Positions 27,499-35,217 of a DNA stretch of 64,000 nt are shown here, in pieces (the first letter of the stretch is position 1; every line of letters begins with the position of its first letter). The stretch comes from Streptomyces lunaelactis (lineage in GTDB: Bacteria; Actinomycetota; Actinomycetes; Streptomycetales; Streptomycetaceae): positions 7,316,001 to 7,380,000 of the forward strand of contig NZ_CP026304.1 in NCBI RefSeq assembly GCF_003054555.1, in the 5' to 3' direction. A program made the position numbers and the translations under genes. A model generated the notes under the pieces. That model made no database searches. It saw nothing but the letters and a program-made list of their open reading frames with translations, and had not been told where the DNA came from.

Positions 27499-28919
27499 CG
27501 GCCGGCCTCCCCGGCACGGGTACTGGCAGCGGCATCGGCCGGATCCGCCCAGGTGAGCACCGCGTTCTCCGCGGCACCCGCCCCGCCGACACTGATCACC
27601 CCGCGGGACGCCGACCTGTCGGCCTCGTCGGCGAGGAACCGCGCCCAGCAGCCGCCCGGCCGGTCGCCGAAGAGCATCGGACTGAGGACGGGCGCCACCT
27701 GAGCGGTGAACACAGCCCTCCCGTCGGTGAGTTCGAGATCGCAGGAGGCGGGCTCGACGTACTGCTGGACCACGCTGTCCGCGGCGGCGAACGCCGCCTC
27801 GACGGCCAGCCGCCAGTCGGCGGGCTCGGTGTGCCGGCCGACGAGGACCTCACGGCCCATCATGCCGATGGCCTTCTTGAGGACGAACCGTTCCTGCCGG
27901 CCGAGGAGCAGCTCGGAGAGGTCGTGGTCCCCGCCCTCCCAGCGGGTGCGGCCGGGCAGCGTGATGCGGGTCCACGGCAGATGGCGGTCGGCCACGGCGC
28001 GCTCGGCGCGGGTCATCCAGGGACGGCCCTCCGAAACGAGCGCCAGAGCCTTCTTGTTGGCGAGCAGCCCGCTGCTCTGCGGCGGAAGAAGAAGCAGCCC
28101 CGCGCGCTGCGCGTCATACACCGGCCGCAGACTCTGACCGCGTTCCGTCCAGTCGGCGGTGGCGAAATTACGCAGACCGAGCGGATAGCGCAGGTTGCCG
28201 GGACGTCCCAGCGCGTCCGGGAGCTGATCCGGTTCGAAGAAGTCGGCGGCGAAGCCGCGCCTGCGGAACTGCTCCAGCTCAATTTCCTGGAAGCGGACGT
28301 CGGCATCGTCCTGGAGATCGCCCAGACTTCCGATGATGGCGACCGCCCTGGGCAGCCGGCGGCTCGAGCACACATCCTCGAAGGCGCGCACCCGGGCGAG
28401 AAGCGGGTCGTGCCCGAAGAAGCGCTCACTGTGAGTTCGCTGCCAGACGGCGGTCAGACCGTGGGACTCGTTGGGGCCGCCGAAGGTGCCGCTGACATTG
28501 AACTCGAGAAGCTGCGGCCCGTTCTCACCGATGACGATGTCCGGGCGGGCCATCATCGAGCAGTACGCCGTCTCCGTGTTGTCCTGCCCGGACAGCAGCG
28601 GATAGTCGGCCGGGTCCGCGCCGAGCGCCTCGATACGGCCCGGCCAGCCGCCGTCGAGGGCGAGGACCGCCCGGCGTACCAGAGCGAGCAGCGTACGGGC
28701 GACGTCGAACAGCTCGTCGTAGGACTGCCGGGGCAGTACGAACGGCTGCGCCGGCACCCAGGGCCCCGGCAGCGACACGCTCAGCCCTGCCAGCTCCCCC
28801 CGCAGCAGCGCGGTCACCTCGGCCGGCGACGCCGTCCGCAGACTCGACGGTGCGGGCCTGCTCTCGTCACGGAACCAGGGGTGCGAGGTTCCCGTCCCCG
28901 CCGACGCGGTGCCGGTCAT
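27495..28919 (-). CDS. ATP-grasp-like ligase
   Basis: A 474-residue protein with features of circularly permuted or glutathionylspermidine-synthase-like ATP-grasp enzymes: NGPQLLEFNVSGTFGG (metal-binding Glu/Asn region), ANKKALALVSEG, RFVLKKAIGMMGREVLVG (Lys/Gly loop) and VVQQYVEPA. Such enzymes form amide or related bonds from an acyl-phosphate intermediate. It overlaps both operon neighbours as ATGA-type junctions, so stoichiometric co-production with the PLP-like protein and the dehydrogenase-like protein is expected. The substrates are unknown; an amino acid or a carboxylate from this block is a reasonable guess. Confidence 0.65.
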   Translation of the reverse strand: MTGTASAGTGTSHPWFRDESRPAPSSLRTASPAEVTALLRGELAGLSVSLPGPWVPAQPFVLPRQSYDELFDVARTLLALVRRAVLALDGGWPGRIEALGADPADYPLLSGQDNTETAYCSMMARPDIVIGENGPQLLEFNVSGTFGGPNESHGLTAVWQRTHSERFFGHDPLLARVRAFEDVCSSRRLPRAVAIIGSLGDLQDDADVRFQEIELEQFRRRGFAADFFEPDQLPDALGRPGNLRYPLGLRNFATADWTERGQSLRPVYDAQRAGLLLLPPQSSGLLANKKALALVSEGRPWMTRAERAVADRHLPWTRITLPGRTRWEGGDHDLSELLLGRQERFVLKKAIGMMGREVLVGRHTEPADWRLAVEAAFAAADSVVQQYVEPASCDLELTDGRAVFTAQVAPVLSPMLFGDRPGGCWARFLADEADRSASRGVISVGGAGAAENAVLTWADPADAAASTRAGEAGR

Positions 28920-30325
28920 GACCGCCGTCCCCGGTGCGAGGCGGCGGGCCCCATGGCGCGGCTCACGACCGGGTGCAGCTCGGCGGTGTCCGCCGCCCGC
29001 TGCAGCCGCTGGGCGGGTATCGGCGAGAAGTCGGTCTCCGCGTACGACCCCGAACCGTGCACCAGCACTTCGGGCTCCGTCAGCAGCCCCCGGTCGACGG
29101 CCTCCATCACTCCCGTGAAGACCATGACGAGGGACCACTCGCGCACCGTGCGCGGATCGTGCGGGAGCTCGACGCCGGCCGGTCGCAGCATCTCGCGGAT
29201 CTGCGGATAGCGGGCCAGGCACTCGTGCAGCGATACGACGACGCCCCCGCCGCCGTTCGCCTTGATCAGCGGCGTCATCACCCGGCTGGTCATGGGCGCT
29301 CGCGTGTAGAAGGTCGGGTCGATGACCTCCTCGGGATGGTGCGTGGTGCGCGGGAAGTGCGGGTCGGAGCTCTGGTGGTACAGCCCGGTGGAGGTCTCCA
29401 GGGTGAAGCGCGGCATCCGCTCCCGGGAGGCGTCGCCGTGCAGCAGATCCAGCACCATGTCGGGGGTGCTGAGGTGCTGTACGAGGAAGTAGCGCGGCGG
29501 CATGCGCTCTTCGCCGCCGCCGGTCAGTGAGGTGCCGTAGTGATGGCCGAGCAGACCGAAGGCGCTGGACACGGCGTGTGCGTGCACCCGTCCGTGGGCC
29601 GGCGGCGGGGGCATCAGCTCCGCCTCCATCAGTGCCCGAACGGTGTCCGCGGCCTGGTAGTTGGCGATGTCGAGGGTGTACCAGAGTGCGCTGCCGTAGC
29701 GCGTACGCAGCAGGTCGCCGTACTCGTCGTAGTAGGCGCGGGCGAGCTCCTTGACGCCCGCCGGGTCCGGGCCCGGGTAGGTCACGACGGGGTTGCGGCG
29801 GCGCAGTTCGGGGTCGGAGCTGAGCGGTGAGTCCCAGAGTTTGGCACGGGAGCGCTCCGGTACGACGCTCACGATCCGCAGCTGGTCCCGGTCCGCGAGC
29901 CCGGCCCGGTGGGCGCGCAGCACGGCGTCGCGCAGAGCGGTGGCCTTGTTGCCGGAGGACGGGGTGAGCAGGGTGACGGGCTCGCCGGTACGCCGGATGT
30001 ACGCGACGGCCCTGGCCACCATCAGCAGCGAGCCGAAGGTCTTGGTGGTACGCGTGCCGGGGTTGCGGCGCAGATCCAGCAGCCGCATCCGGGTTTCGCG
30101 GTAGTCGGGCAGCCGGGCGACCGCGGCCTCGGAGGCTTCGAGGTAGCGCCGCACCGGGCCGTCGAGCGGCGGCAGCTCCGCACCGGGCGTGAAGTCGCCC
30201 GGCAGGGACCTGTGTTCGTGCATGGCCCGGACGGCCCGGCCCACCGTCTCCCAGTACCGGGACAGTGCGGGGACCACTGCCGTAGCGGCGTGCTGCATCT
30301 GGTCGGTTGTCTCGGTGCTGTTCAT
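28916..30325 (-). CDS. Protein with PLP fold-type-II-like motifs (function unknown)
   Basis: A 469-residue protein I do not recognise firmly. Residues 93-130 contain TTKTFGSL (candidate Schiff-base Lys95) and, after a helix and strand, TPSSGNKATALRDAV. This is the order and spacing of the PLP lysine and the Asn-loop in cysteine synthase and threonine synthase relatives. A Ser/Gly-rich VHGSGSYAETD segment near the C-terminus could be the phosphate-facing loop. If the reading is right, it would do beta- or gamma-replacement chemistry on an amino acid. The start ATG 30325 is chosen because the longer upstream frame overlaps unrelated sequence. DUF6002 is a possible database label that I cannot verify. 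Confidence 0.5.
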   Translation of the reverse strand: MNSTETTDQMQHAATAVVPALSRYWETVGRAVRAMHEHRSLPGDFTPGAELPPLDGPVRRYLEASEAAVARLPDYRETRMRLLDLRRNPGTRTTKTFGSLLMVARAVAYIRRTGEPVTLLTPSSGNKATALRDAVLRAHRAGLADRDQLRIVSVVPERSRAKLWDSPLSSDPELRRRNPVVTYPGPDPAGVKELARAYYDEYGDLLRTRYGSALWYTLDIANYQAADTVRALMEAELMPPPPAHGRVHAHAVSSAFGLLGHHYGTSLTGGGEERMPPRYFLVQHLSTPDMVLDLLHGDASRERMPRFTLETSTGLYHQSSDPHFPRTTHHPEEVIDPTFYTRAPMTSRVMTPLIKANGGGGVVVSLHECLARYPQIREMLRPAGVELPHDPRTVREWSLVMVFTGVMEAVDRGLLTEPEVLVHGSGSYAETDFSPIPAQRLQRAADTAELHPVVSRAMGPAASHRGRRS

Positions 30326-30399
30326 CTCCGGCTGACTCCTGACTCGTGAGGTAAGGGAAACGATGGGTCCGGCCCGGCGCCTGTCTTCGTCCCGTGCGG

Positions 30400-31791
30400 T
30401 CATGTCCAGTGCTGCCGGATCCGCCGGTACGCCTCGGTGAGCGGCAGGCCGGTCCGTGAGGCCGCGGCCCGGACCAGGCCGACCACCGCGGCGAGGAACG
30501 GTGTGCCGTCCGGCAGGACCCGGGGGTCGTGCTCGACACGGATGATCAGCGGCCCGTCCATGTCCTGGACCAGCCGGACGCGCAGCGGGAAGCGTGCGAA
30601 CTGGTCGTCGGGCTCCATCCCGGCGGCCAGTTCCGGCGGACACGGGAGGATCTGGAGCCCTGCGGCGGTCAGCCGGCCAAGCGGCGGAAGGAAGTTGAAG
30701 ACGGCGGTCCGGTTGCCCTCGGTGGCCGGTGTTTCCAGCTCCCGCAGCGACAGTCCGTGGAAGGGCGGCGCCGCGTCATTGGCGCGCACGAAGCCCTCGA
30801 GCCAGTCACCGAGTTCGTCGGTGTGCCGGTGCGGGGGCACGGTGACGGCGTGCTCGGCGAGTGGGCCCGGGACATTGAGCCAGTCGCGCCGGTGCCGGCC
30901 GTTGCGGAAGTAGTTGAAGGGCACGAACAGCGGATCGGCCTCATCGCTCCAGGCGGAGATGACCAGCTGGGTCACGGCCAGCAGCAGCCGGTGCCGATCG
31001 GCGCCCACGGCCGAGGAGAGCCGGTTGAGCGTGCGGACGTCCTCCTCGCCCAGTGCCGACTGGGCGGCGGCGTCGGTGCGGTACGGACCCGTCCCGCGGT
31101 CGACGGCTCCCGGGAAGTGCGGCCGCCGTCGCCCATCGGCCGCTCTGCCCAGAGCGTTCTCCCAGTGCGCCCGTGCGGCGGCGCGTTCGGCGGACGCCTC
31201 GTCGAACTGTCCGGCGAAGGCGTGGAATTCAGGAAGGGGAGCGGGAAGGGAGGTCCGCTGACCGGCCAGCACGGCGTACTGGTGCAGCAGTCGACGGACG
31301 ATCAGGATCAGCGTGCGTCCGTCCGCGCAGGCGTGATCGAGAACGATCAGCAGCAGATGTTCGTCCGGTCCCGTCCTCGCCAGCCGAAAGCGGGCCGCCG
31401 GATCCTCCTGCAGATGGAACGACGCCTCGGCAGCCTCCCGCAGCGAAGCACGGATCACCTGCCGTGCCGGACCCGGCTCGATTTCCTCCAGGCGGGCCGG
31501 CGGACGCCCGAAGTCCGGCACCCAGCGCACCGCGCCGCGCTGGGAGCGCAGCCGCCCGCGCAGCACATCGACACTCTCCGTGACCTGCTTCACCGCGCGG
31601 ACCAGCCGATCGGTGTCCAACCGGCCGCGCAGCAGCAGGAGTTCATGGACCGGCGGATAGCGGTGCGTCGTTGGATGTCCATCGGCCCCGTACTCCGCAC
31701 GCAGCAGCATCTCGCGCTGGAGCCCGTACGGTTCGACGCCCCGCAGCGGGAGGGCTGCGCGCGTACGGCGCCGACGCTCCTCGGTATCCAT
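30400..31791 (-). CDS. Stand-alone condensation-domain-like acyltransferase
   Basis: A 463-residue protein of the NRPS condensation/PapA superfamily. The active-site motif reads DHACADG (152-158): the second His (His153) and the DG are kept, but the first His of HHxxxDG is Asp, a change tolerated in several free-standing acyltransferases. Other family-like segments are FRLARTGPDEHLLLIVLDHA and VPFNYFRNGRHRRDW. There is no carrier or adenylation domain. It may join an acyl or aminoacyl thioester to an amine or alcohol made in this block. The start is ATG 31791, 3 bases from the exporter stop. Confidence 0.72.
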   Translation of the reverse strand: MDTEERRRRTRAALPLRGVEPYGLQREMLLRAEYGADGHPTTHRYPPVHELLLLRGRLDTDRLVRAVKQVTESVDVLRGRLRSQRGAVRWVPDFGRPPARLEEIEPGPARQVIRASLREAAEASFHLQEDPAARFRLARTGPDEHLLLIVLDHACADGRTLILIVRRLLHQYAVLAGQRTSLPAPLPEFHAFAGQFDEASAERAAARAHWENALGRAADGRRRPHFPGAVDRGTGPYRTDAAAQSALGEEDVRTLNRLSSAVGADRHRLLLAVTQLVISAWSDEADPLFVPFNYFRNGRHRRDWLNVPGPLAEHAVTVPPHRHTDELGDWLEGFVRANDAAPPFHGLSLRELETPATEGNRTAVFNFLPPLGRLTAAGLQILPCPPELAAGMEPDDQFARFPLRVRLVQDMDGPLIIRVEHDPRVLPDGTPFLAAVVGLVRAAASRTGLPLTEAYRRIRQHWT

Positions 31792-31794
31792 CGG

Positions 31795-33069
31795 CTATCG
31801 CTCCTCGGCGGTGAGGGCGGCGACGGGCTCCCGCTCCGGCTCGCGCGCACTGCCGCTCAGCAGCCCGGGCGCGAGCATCAGTGCGGGACCTGCCATGACG
31901 ATGGCGATCAGGGCGGCGAGACCCAGCTCGCCGAAGCCGGTCAGCGCTCCCGAAACCCAGACGCCGAGCACCAGGAAGGCATCGCAGAGCGGGATCAGGA
32001 GCGCGAAGTACCGGCCGGTCATCCTGGCGGCGAGGCGGCTCTGCACCTCGGCGTAGAAGACCACCGTGCCGACTGCCTCGAAGGCGCCCGCCAGCACCAG
32101 TACCGCGATCGCCGGGGCCGGATGGTCGAGCAGCGGCAGCAGCAGCCAGCAGATGCCCTCGACGACATTCACCGTCATATAGACGGCGCCCTGCCGGAAG
32201 CGGCCGAACGCGGCGGCGAGAAAACCGCCGAGCGAGGCCCCGAGGCCGATTCCGGCGGCGAGATATCCGAACATCCCGGGGACGTCGGAGTAGTGGTGCA
32301 GGGCGTACAGCGGAAGGAAGAGCTTGCTGACTCCGAAGCCGAACATGTACGTGAAGGAGGTGAGCGTCATCACCGCCAGGAAACGGTCCTTGGCGACGAG
32401 CCGCGTCAATTCCCGGACGTTGTCGACGAACATCCGGCGCAGCGTGACGGCCAGCAGCGCCGCGCGCCCCTGCTCCACGGGCGCGGCACGCACCTGATCG
32501 TCCGGCGGTACGGGTGCCGGCGCGGGCAGACCGATCAGCAGCAGGGCGGCGATCAGGGCGAACGCGGCGTCCGCGAGGAACAGCAGCGAATACCCGAAGG
32601 GCACCAGCATCCCGGCGACCGCTGGACCGATCAGATTCGGCAGCCGTTGCGCCGACACCAGCATGGCGTTCCCGCGCAGCTCGGAGCCGGCCGGGACGGC
32701 GACCGCGCGTAGCGACATCCGGGCCGGCACCCCGAAGGCGTAGGCGATTCCGGAGGCGAAGGCGAGCACCTGGATCTGCCACAGTTCGCTCGCGGCAGGC
32801 ACCAGGGGGATCACCAGGGCCCCGCCCAGGGCGCCTCCCATCGCGTACCGGCGCGGGTCCCCGCGGTCGACGAGGTCTCCGACCACCGCCCCGAACAGCA
32901 CATTCGGCAGCAGTTCCAGGGCGAGCGTGAGCGCTGCCAGCAGCCCGGAGCCGTACCGCTGGAGCACCAGCAGGGGCAGTCCGACCGCCGTCATGGTGGC
33001 GCCGAGCCGCAGGGCGAACAGGGACAGTGCCAGTCGGAGAAGCGGCCGGTTCCGCGGTGAATCACGCAT
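31795..33069 (-). CDS. MFS transporter
   Basis: A 424-residue major facilitator with about 11-12 hydrophobic helices and a charged central loop (residues about 190-230, including DDQVRAAPVEQGRAAL). The family motif between helices 2 and 3 reads GAVVGDLVDRGDPRRYAM. I start it at ATG 33069 (MRDSPRNRP), preceded by GGAGC; an earlier in-frame start would cross the repeat described next. As first gene of the minus-strand operon of block 3 it likely exports that block's product or confers self-resistance. Confidence 0.85.
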   Translation of the reverse strand: MRDSPRNRPLLRLALSLFALRLGATMTAVGLPLLVLQRYGSGLLAALTLALELLPNVLFGAVVGDLVDRGDPRRYAMGGALGGALVIPLVPAASELWQIQVLAFASGIAYAFGVPARMSLRAVAVPAGSELRGNAMLVSAQRLPNLIGPAVAGMLVPFGYSLLFLADAAFALIAALLLIGLPAPAPVPPDDQVRAAPVEQGRAALLAVTLRRMFVDNVRELTRLVAKDRFLAVMTLTSFTYMFGFGVSKLFLPLYALHHYSDVPGMFGYLAAGIGLGASLGGFLAAAFGRFRQGAVYMTVNVVEGICWLLLPLLDHPAPAIAVLVLAGAFEAVGTVVFYAEVQSRLAARMTGRYFALLIPLCDAFLVLGVWVSGALTGFGELGLAALIAIVMAGPALMLAPGLLSGSAREPEREPVAALTAEER

Positions 33070-33081
33070 AGCGGCGCTCCT

Positions 33082-33135
33082 GGTGAACGATGCGGACGGC
33101 CGCCGCACGGTGAACGATGCCGGCGGCCGCTGCAC
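33082..33135. repeat. Two tandem 27-bp repeats upstream of the MFS gene
   Basis: Units 33082-33108 and 33109-33135 share GGTGAACGATGC and a GC-rich second half ending in GCAC. Read on the minus strand, each carries CATCGTTCACC, containing the GTTCACC word seen in SARP/AfsR- and PhoP-type boxes. The repeats lie 13-66 bases upstream of the MFS start in the divergent gap between the two arms of block 3. They could be an operator; the 27-bp period is not the canonical 11 or 22. Confidence 0.5.
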
Positions 33136-33298
33136 GCTAGCCGGGCGCTCTTGAGAGCAACTGGAGCCGATGCGGTCCGACACCGGGAATCGCTCCCCGA
33201 GCGGGACTTGAGCGCGTCGCGATTACCGCTGGAGACCTTCGGCTCTTGCCGGTTCCGTCGGCCCCGCCGACACCCCTGTGCCGCGAGGAGACAGCTCG

Positions 33299-34552
33299 AT
33301 GAGCCATCCGTCCATGCCAGTTCTGGAGTCGTTCACCCGCACCTGGCCCAACCTCGAAGCCGCGCACGAGAAGGCGATGAGGTCCGCAACGGCGCTGCTG
33401 ACCTGCCGTGACGAGCTGCTTTCGGTACTGACCCGGGTGGCCACCTACAGCAGTGCCCGCGATGAACTCCTGCGTTCCGTGGGGGCGTTGACGGGAGCAC
33501 CCTGGGAGCTGGCCCGTAGCTGCCCGCCGCAGCTGTCGCGGCTCTCGGTGTTCCTGCCGTCGAACAATATCCTCTACTCCTATGCGCTGTTCGGCCTGAT
33601 CCCCGCGCTCTACTGCGACGAGGTGATCATCCGCCCCTCGGCCCGTGTCCGGGACACCGCATACGCCGTGCACAAGCTGATCAGCAGCCGTCTCGACCCG
33701 GATCACGCCCAGCGGATCAAGATGGCCGACGTCTCCCAGCGGCAGTTCAAGCCGATCTGCTCGGAGTCCGACGCGGTGGTCTTCACCGGCCAGCCCGCCA
33801 ATGCCCACAACGTGATGAAGTCCGTCGGCGACCGGCCGCTCTTCCTCGTCATGGGCTCAGGGCCCAACCCTCTGATCGTCGGCCCCCGCACGGAGCCCGG
33901 CGCCGCCTGCCGTGCCATCCTGCGCGCCCGGCTGTACAACTCCGGTCAGGACTGCCTGTGCCCGGACGTCATCTTCGTCCACCGGCTGCGGCTCGACGCG
34001 ATCGTCGAGCAGCTGCGCGCCGAGTTGTCCGTGCTCACCGTAGGAGCGCGCGCCTGGCCCGACACCGTACTGACCCCGCTGGTCTACGAGGACGCCGCGG
34101 AAGGCGCGGCGGAGTTCCTCACCCTGAACGCCGACCATCTGGTCAGTGGCGGCGAGGTGGACCTGGAGCGGATGCTGGTCGAGCCGTCGCTGCTGGTGTT
34201 CCCCGAAGGCGTGGACTTCCACCCGCCGGAGCTCTTCTCGCCGGTCTTCTGCATCGTGCCGTACGAGGACCCGGAGATGCTCCGCGAGTGGGCCCGCAGC
34301 CCCGAGGAGCTGGAGCGGGGCATGTACGTCTCGGCGCTGGGCGAGCCGCGGCTGACGGGAGAGACCCTGGGCACCGGTGTCATCAGCCGCAACGCCACCA
34401 CCCTGGACGCCGAGGACGGCAACCAGCCGTTCGGCGGGTACGGCGTGCACGCCAGCAGCGTCCGCCGCGACGGGCGGCTGATCGGCCGGCCGCTGCTGCT
34501 GTCCGCGGAGGCCGGGCTGCGGCAGTCGGTCATCACGGGACCGCTGCGATGA
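33299..34552 (+). CDS. Aldehyde-dehydrogenase-fold protein, possibly thioester reductase
   Basis: A 417-residue protein with ALDH-superfamily layout. The cofactor Lys motif is replaced by VIIRPSARV and FTGQPAN is the nucleotide turn. The nucleophile is Cys219 in NSGQDCL, and a C-terminal QPFGGYG corresponds to the family PFGG motif. The general-base Glu of the ELGG motif is absent: that segment reads LFLVMGSGPNPLIVGP. CoA-acylating ALDHs and LuxC-like acyl reductases often lack this Glu, so reduction of an acyl thioester to an aldehyde is more likely than aldehyde oxidation. The ATG at 33299 follows GAGGAG. It opens a six-gene operon with ATGA overlaps. Confidence 0.68.
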   Translation: MSHPSMPVLESFTRTWPNLEAAHEKAMRSATALLTCRDELLSVLTRVATYSSARDELLRSVGALTGAPWELARSCPPQLSRLSVFLPSNNILYSYALFGLIPALYCDEVIIRPSARVRDTAYAVHKLISSRLDPDHAQRIKMADVSQRQFKPICSESDAVVFTGQPANAHNVMKSVGDRPLFLVMGSGPNPLIVGPRTEPGAACRAILRARLYNSGQDCLCPDVIFVHRLRLDAIVEQLRAELSVLTVGARAWPDTVLTPLVYEDAAEGAAEFLTLNADHLVSGGEVDLERMLVEPSLLVFPEGVDFHPPELFSPVFCIVPYEDPEMLREWARSPEELERGMYVSALGEPRLTGETLGTGVISRNATTLDAEDGNQPFGGYGVHASSVRRDGRLIGRPLLLSAEAGLRQSVITGPLR

Positions 34553-35217
34553 GCGTCGCGACCCGGGCGTACGGCACCGACCCTCCCGGCACGGACTGCC
34601 CGTCCGCCCACCGTCCCGGCGCGGCCGGTGACGGCACGGACGGTCCCGGCACCGGGGTGCGGGCGGGGTTCGCGCGGACGCTTGTCGCCGGCGTGGGCCG
34701 GCCGGGTCCCGGGACCGTACAGCTGGTCACCCGAGTCCTCGGCGCCCTGGTCGCCGATGCGGAACCCCCTGGGCACGCGCCCATCGTGCTCGCCGCGACC
34801 GACCACTGCCTGCGTGCCGTCGCCGAGTTCGTCGCCACGTGCGAGGACACGACGCGGCGGCTGCGCCCGTCGGTGTCGCTGGCCCTGGAGCCCTCCCTGC
34901 TGCTCGGCCGCTTCACCGTCGAGCAGGAGTGGGCGGCGCCGTGCTACGCGCTGGTGACGCCCGGCGGCGCGGGCGCAGCCGCCCTGCGCTGGGCGACGGC
35001 CGCCGTCCGCGGCGGCACCGTGCCCGCTGCCGTGGTCTGCGAGGTCGTGCACGGTCAACGGGCGGGCGAGGAGACCGTGCTGGCCGTAGCCGCGCTCATC
35101 GGACCTGGCGGCGCCCCCACCGCCGGGGTGCGTGCTCTCGACCCCGACCGTGACATGCCCGCCGGACTTGACAGCGTGCTGCTGCGCGCGGCCCGCGGGG
35201 AGGTGGCCGGGACATGA
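34549..35217 (+). CDS. Small protein resembling a ketoacyl-synthase N-terminal domain
   Basis: A 222-residue protein I recognise only weakly. After a low-complexity Gly/Pro/Thr tail (residues 1-35), segments such as PIVLAATDHCLRAVAEFV and APCYALVTPGGAGAAALRWA recall the N-terminal half of ketoacyl-synthase-like proteins, with a Cys in place of the usual nucleophile elbow. The C-terminal half of a thiolase fold, with its two His, is missing. It overlaps the neighbours on both sides. It may be a non-catalytic partner of the complete KS encoded at 38281, or a degenerate remnant kept for assembly. Confidence 0.4.
   Translation: MSVATRAYGTDPPGTDCPSAHRPGAAGDGTDGPGTGVRAGFARTLVAGVGRPGPGTVQLVTRVLGALVADAEPPGHAPIVLAATDHCLRAVAEFVATCEDTTRRLRPSVSLALEPSLLLGRFTVEQEWAAPCYALVTPGGAGAAALRWATAAVRGGTVPAAVVCEVVHGQRAGEETVLAVAALIGPGGAPTAGVRALDPDRDMPAGLDSVLLRAARGEVAGT

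Noticed and set aside
28920..30539. In-frame 5' extension of the ATP-grasp gene across the PLP-like gene
   Set aside because: Low-complexity Arg/Pro/Ala sequence antiparallel in composition to the real gene; the ATG at 28919 overlaps the upstream stop and fits the operon pattern.
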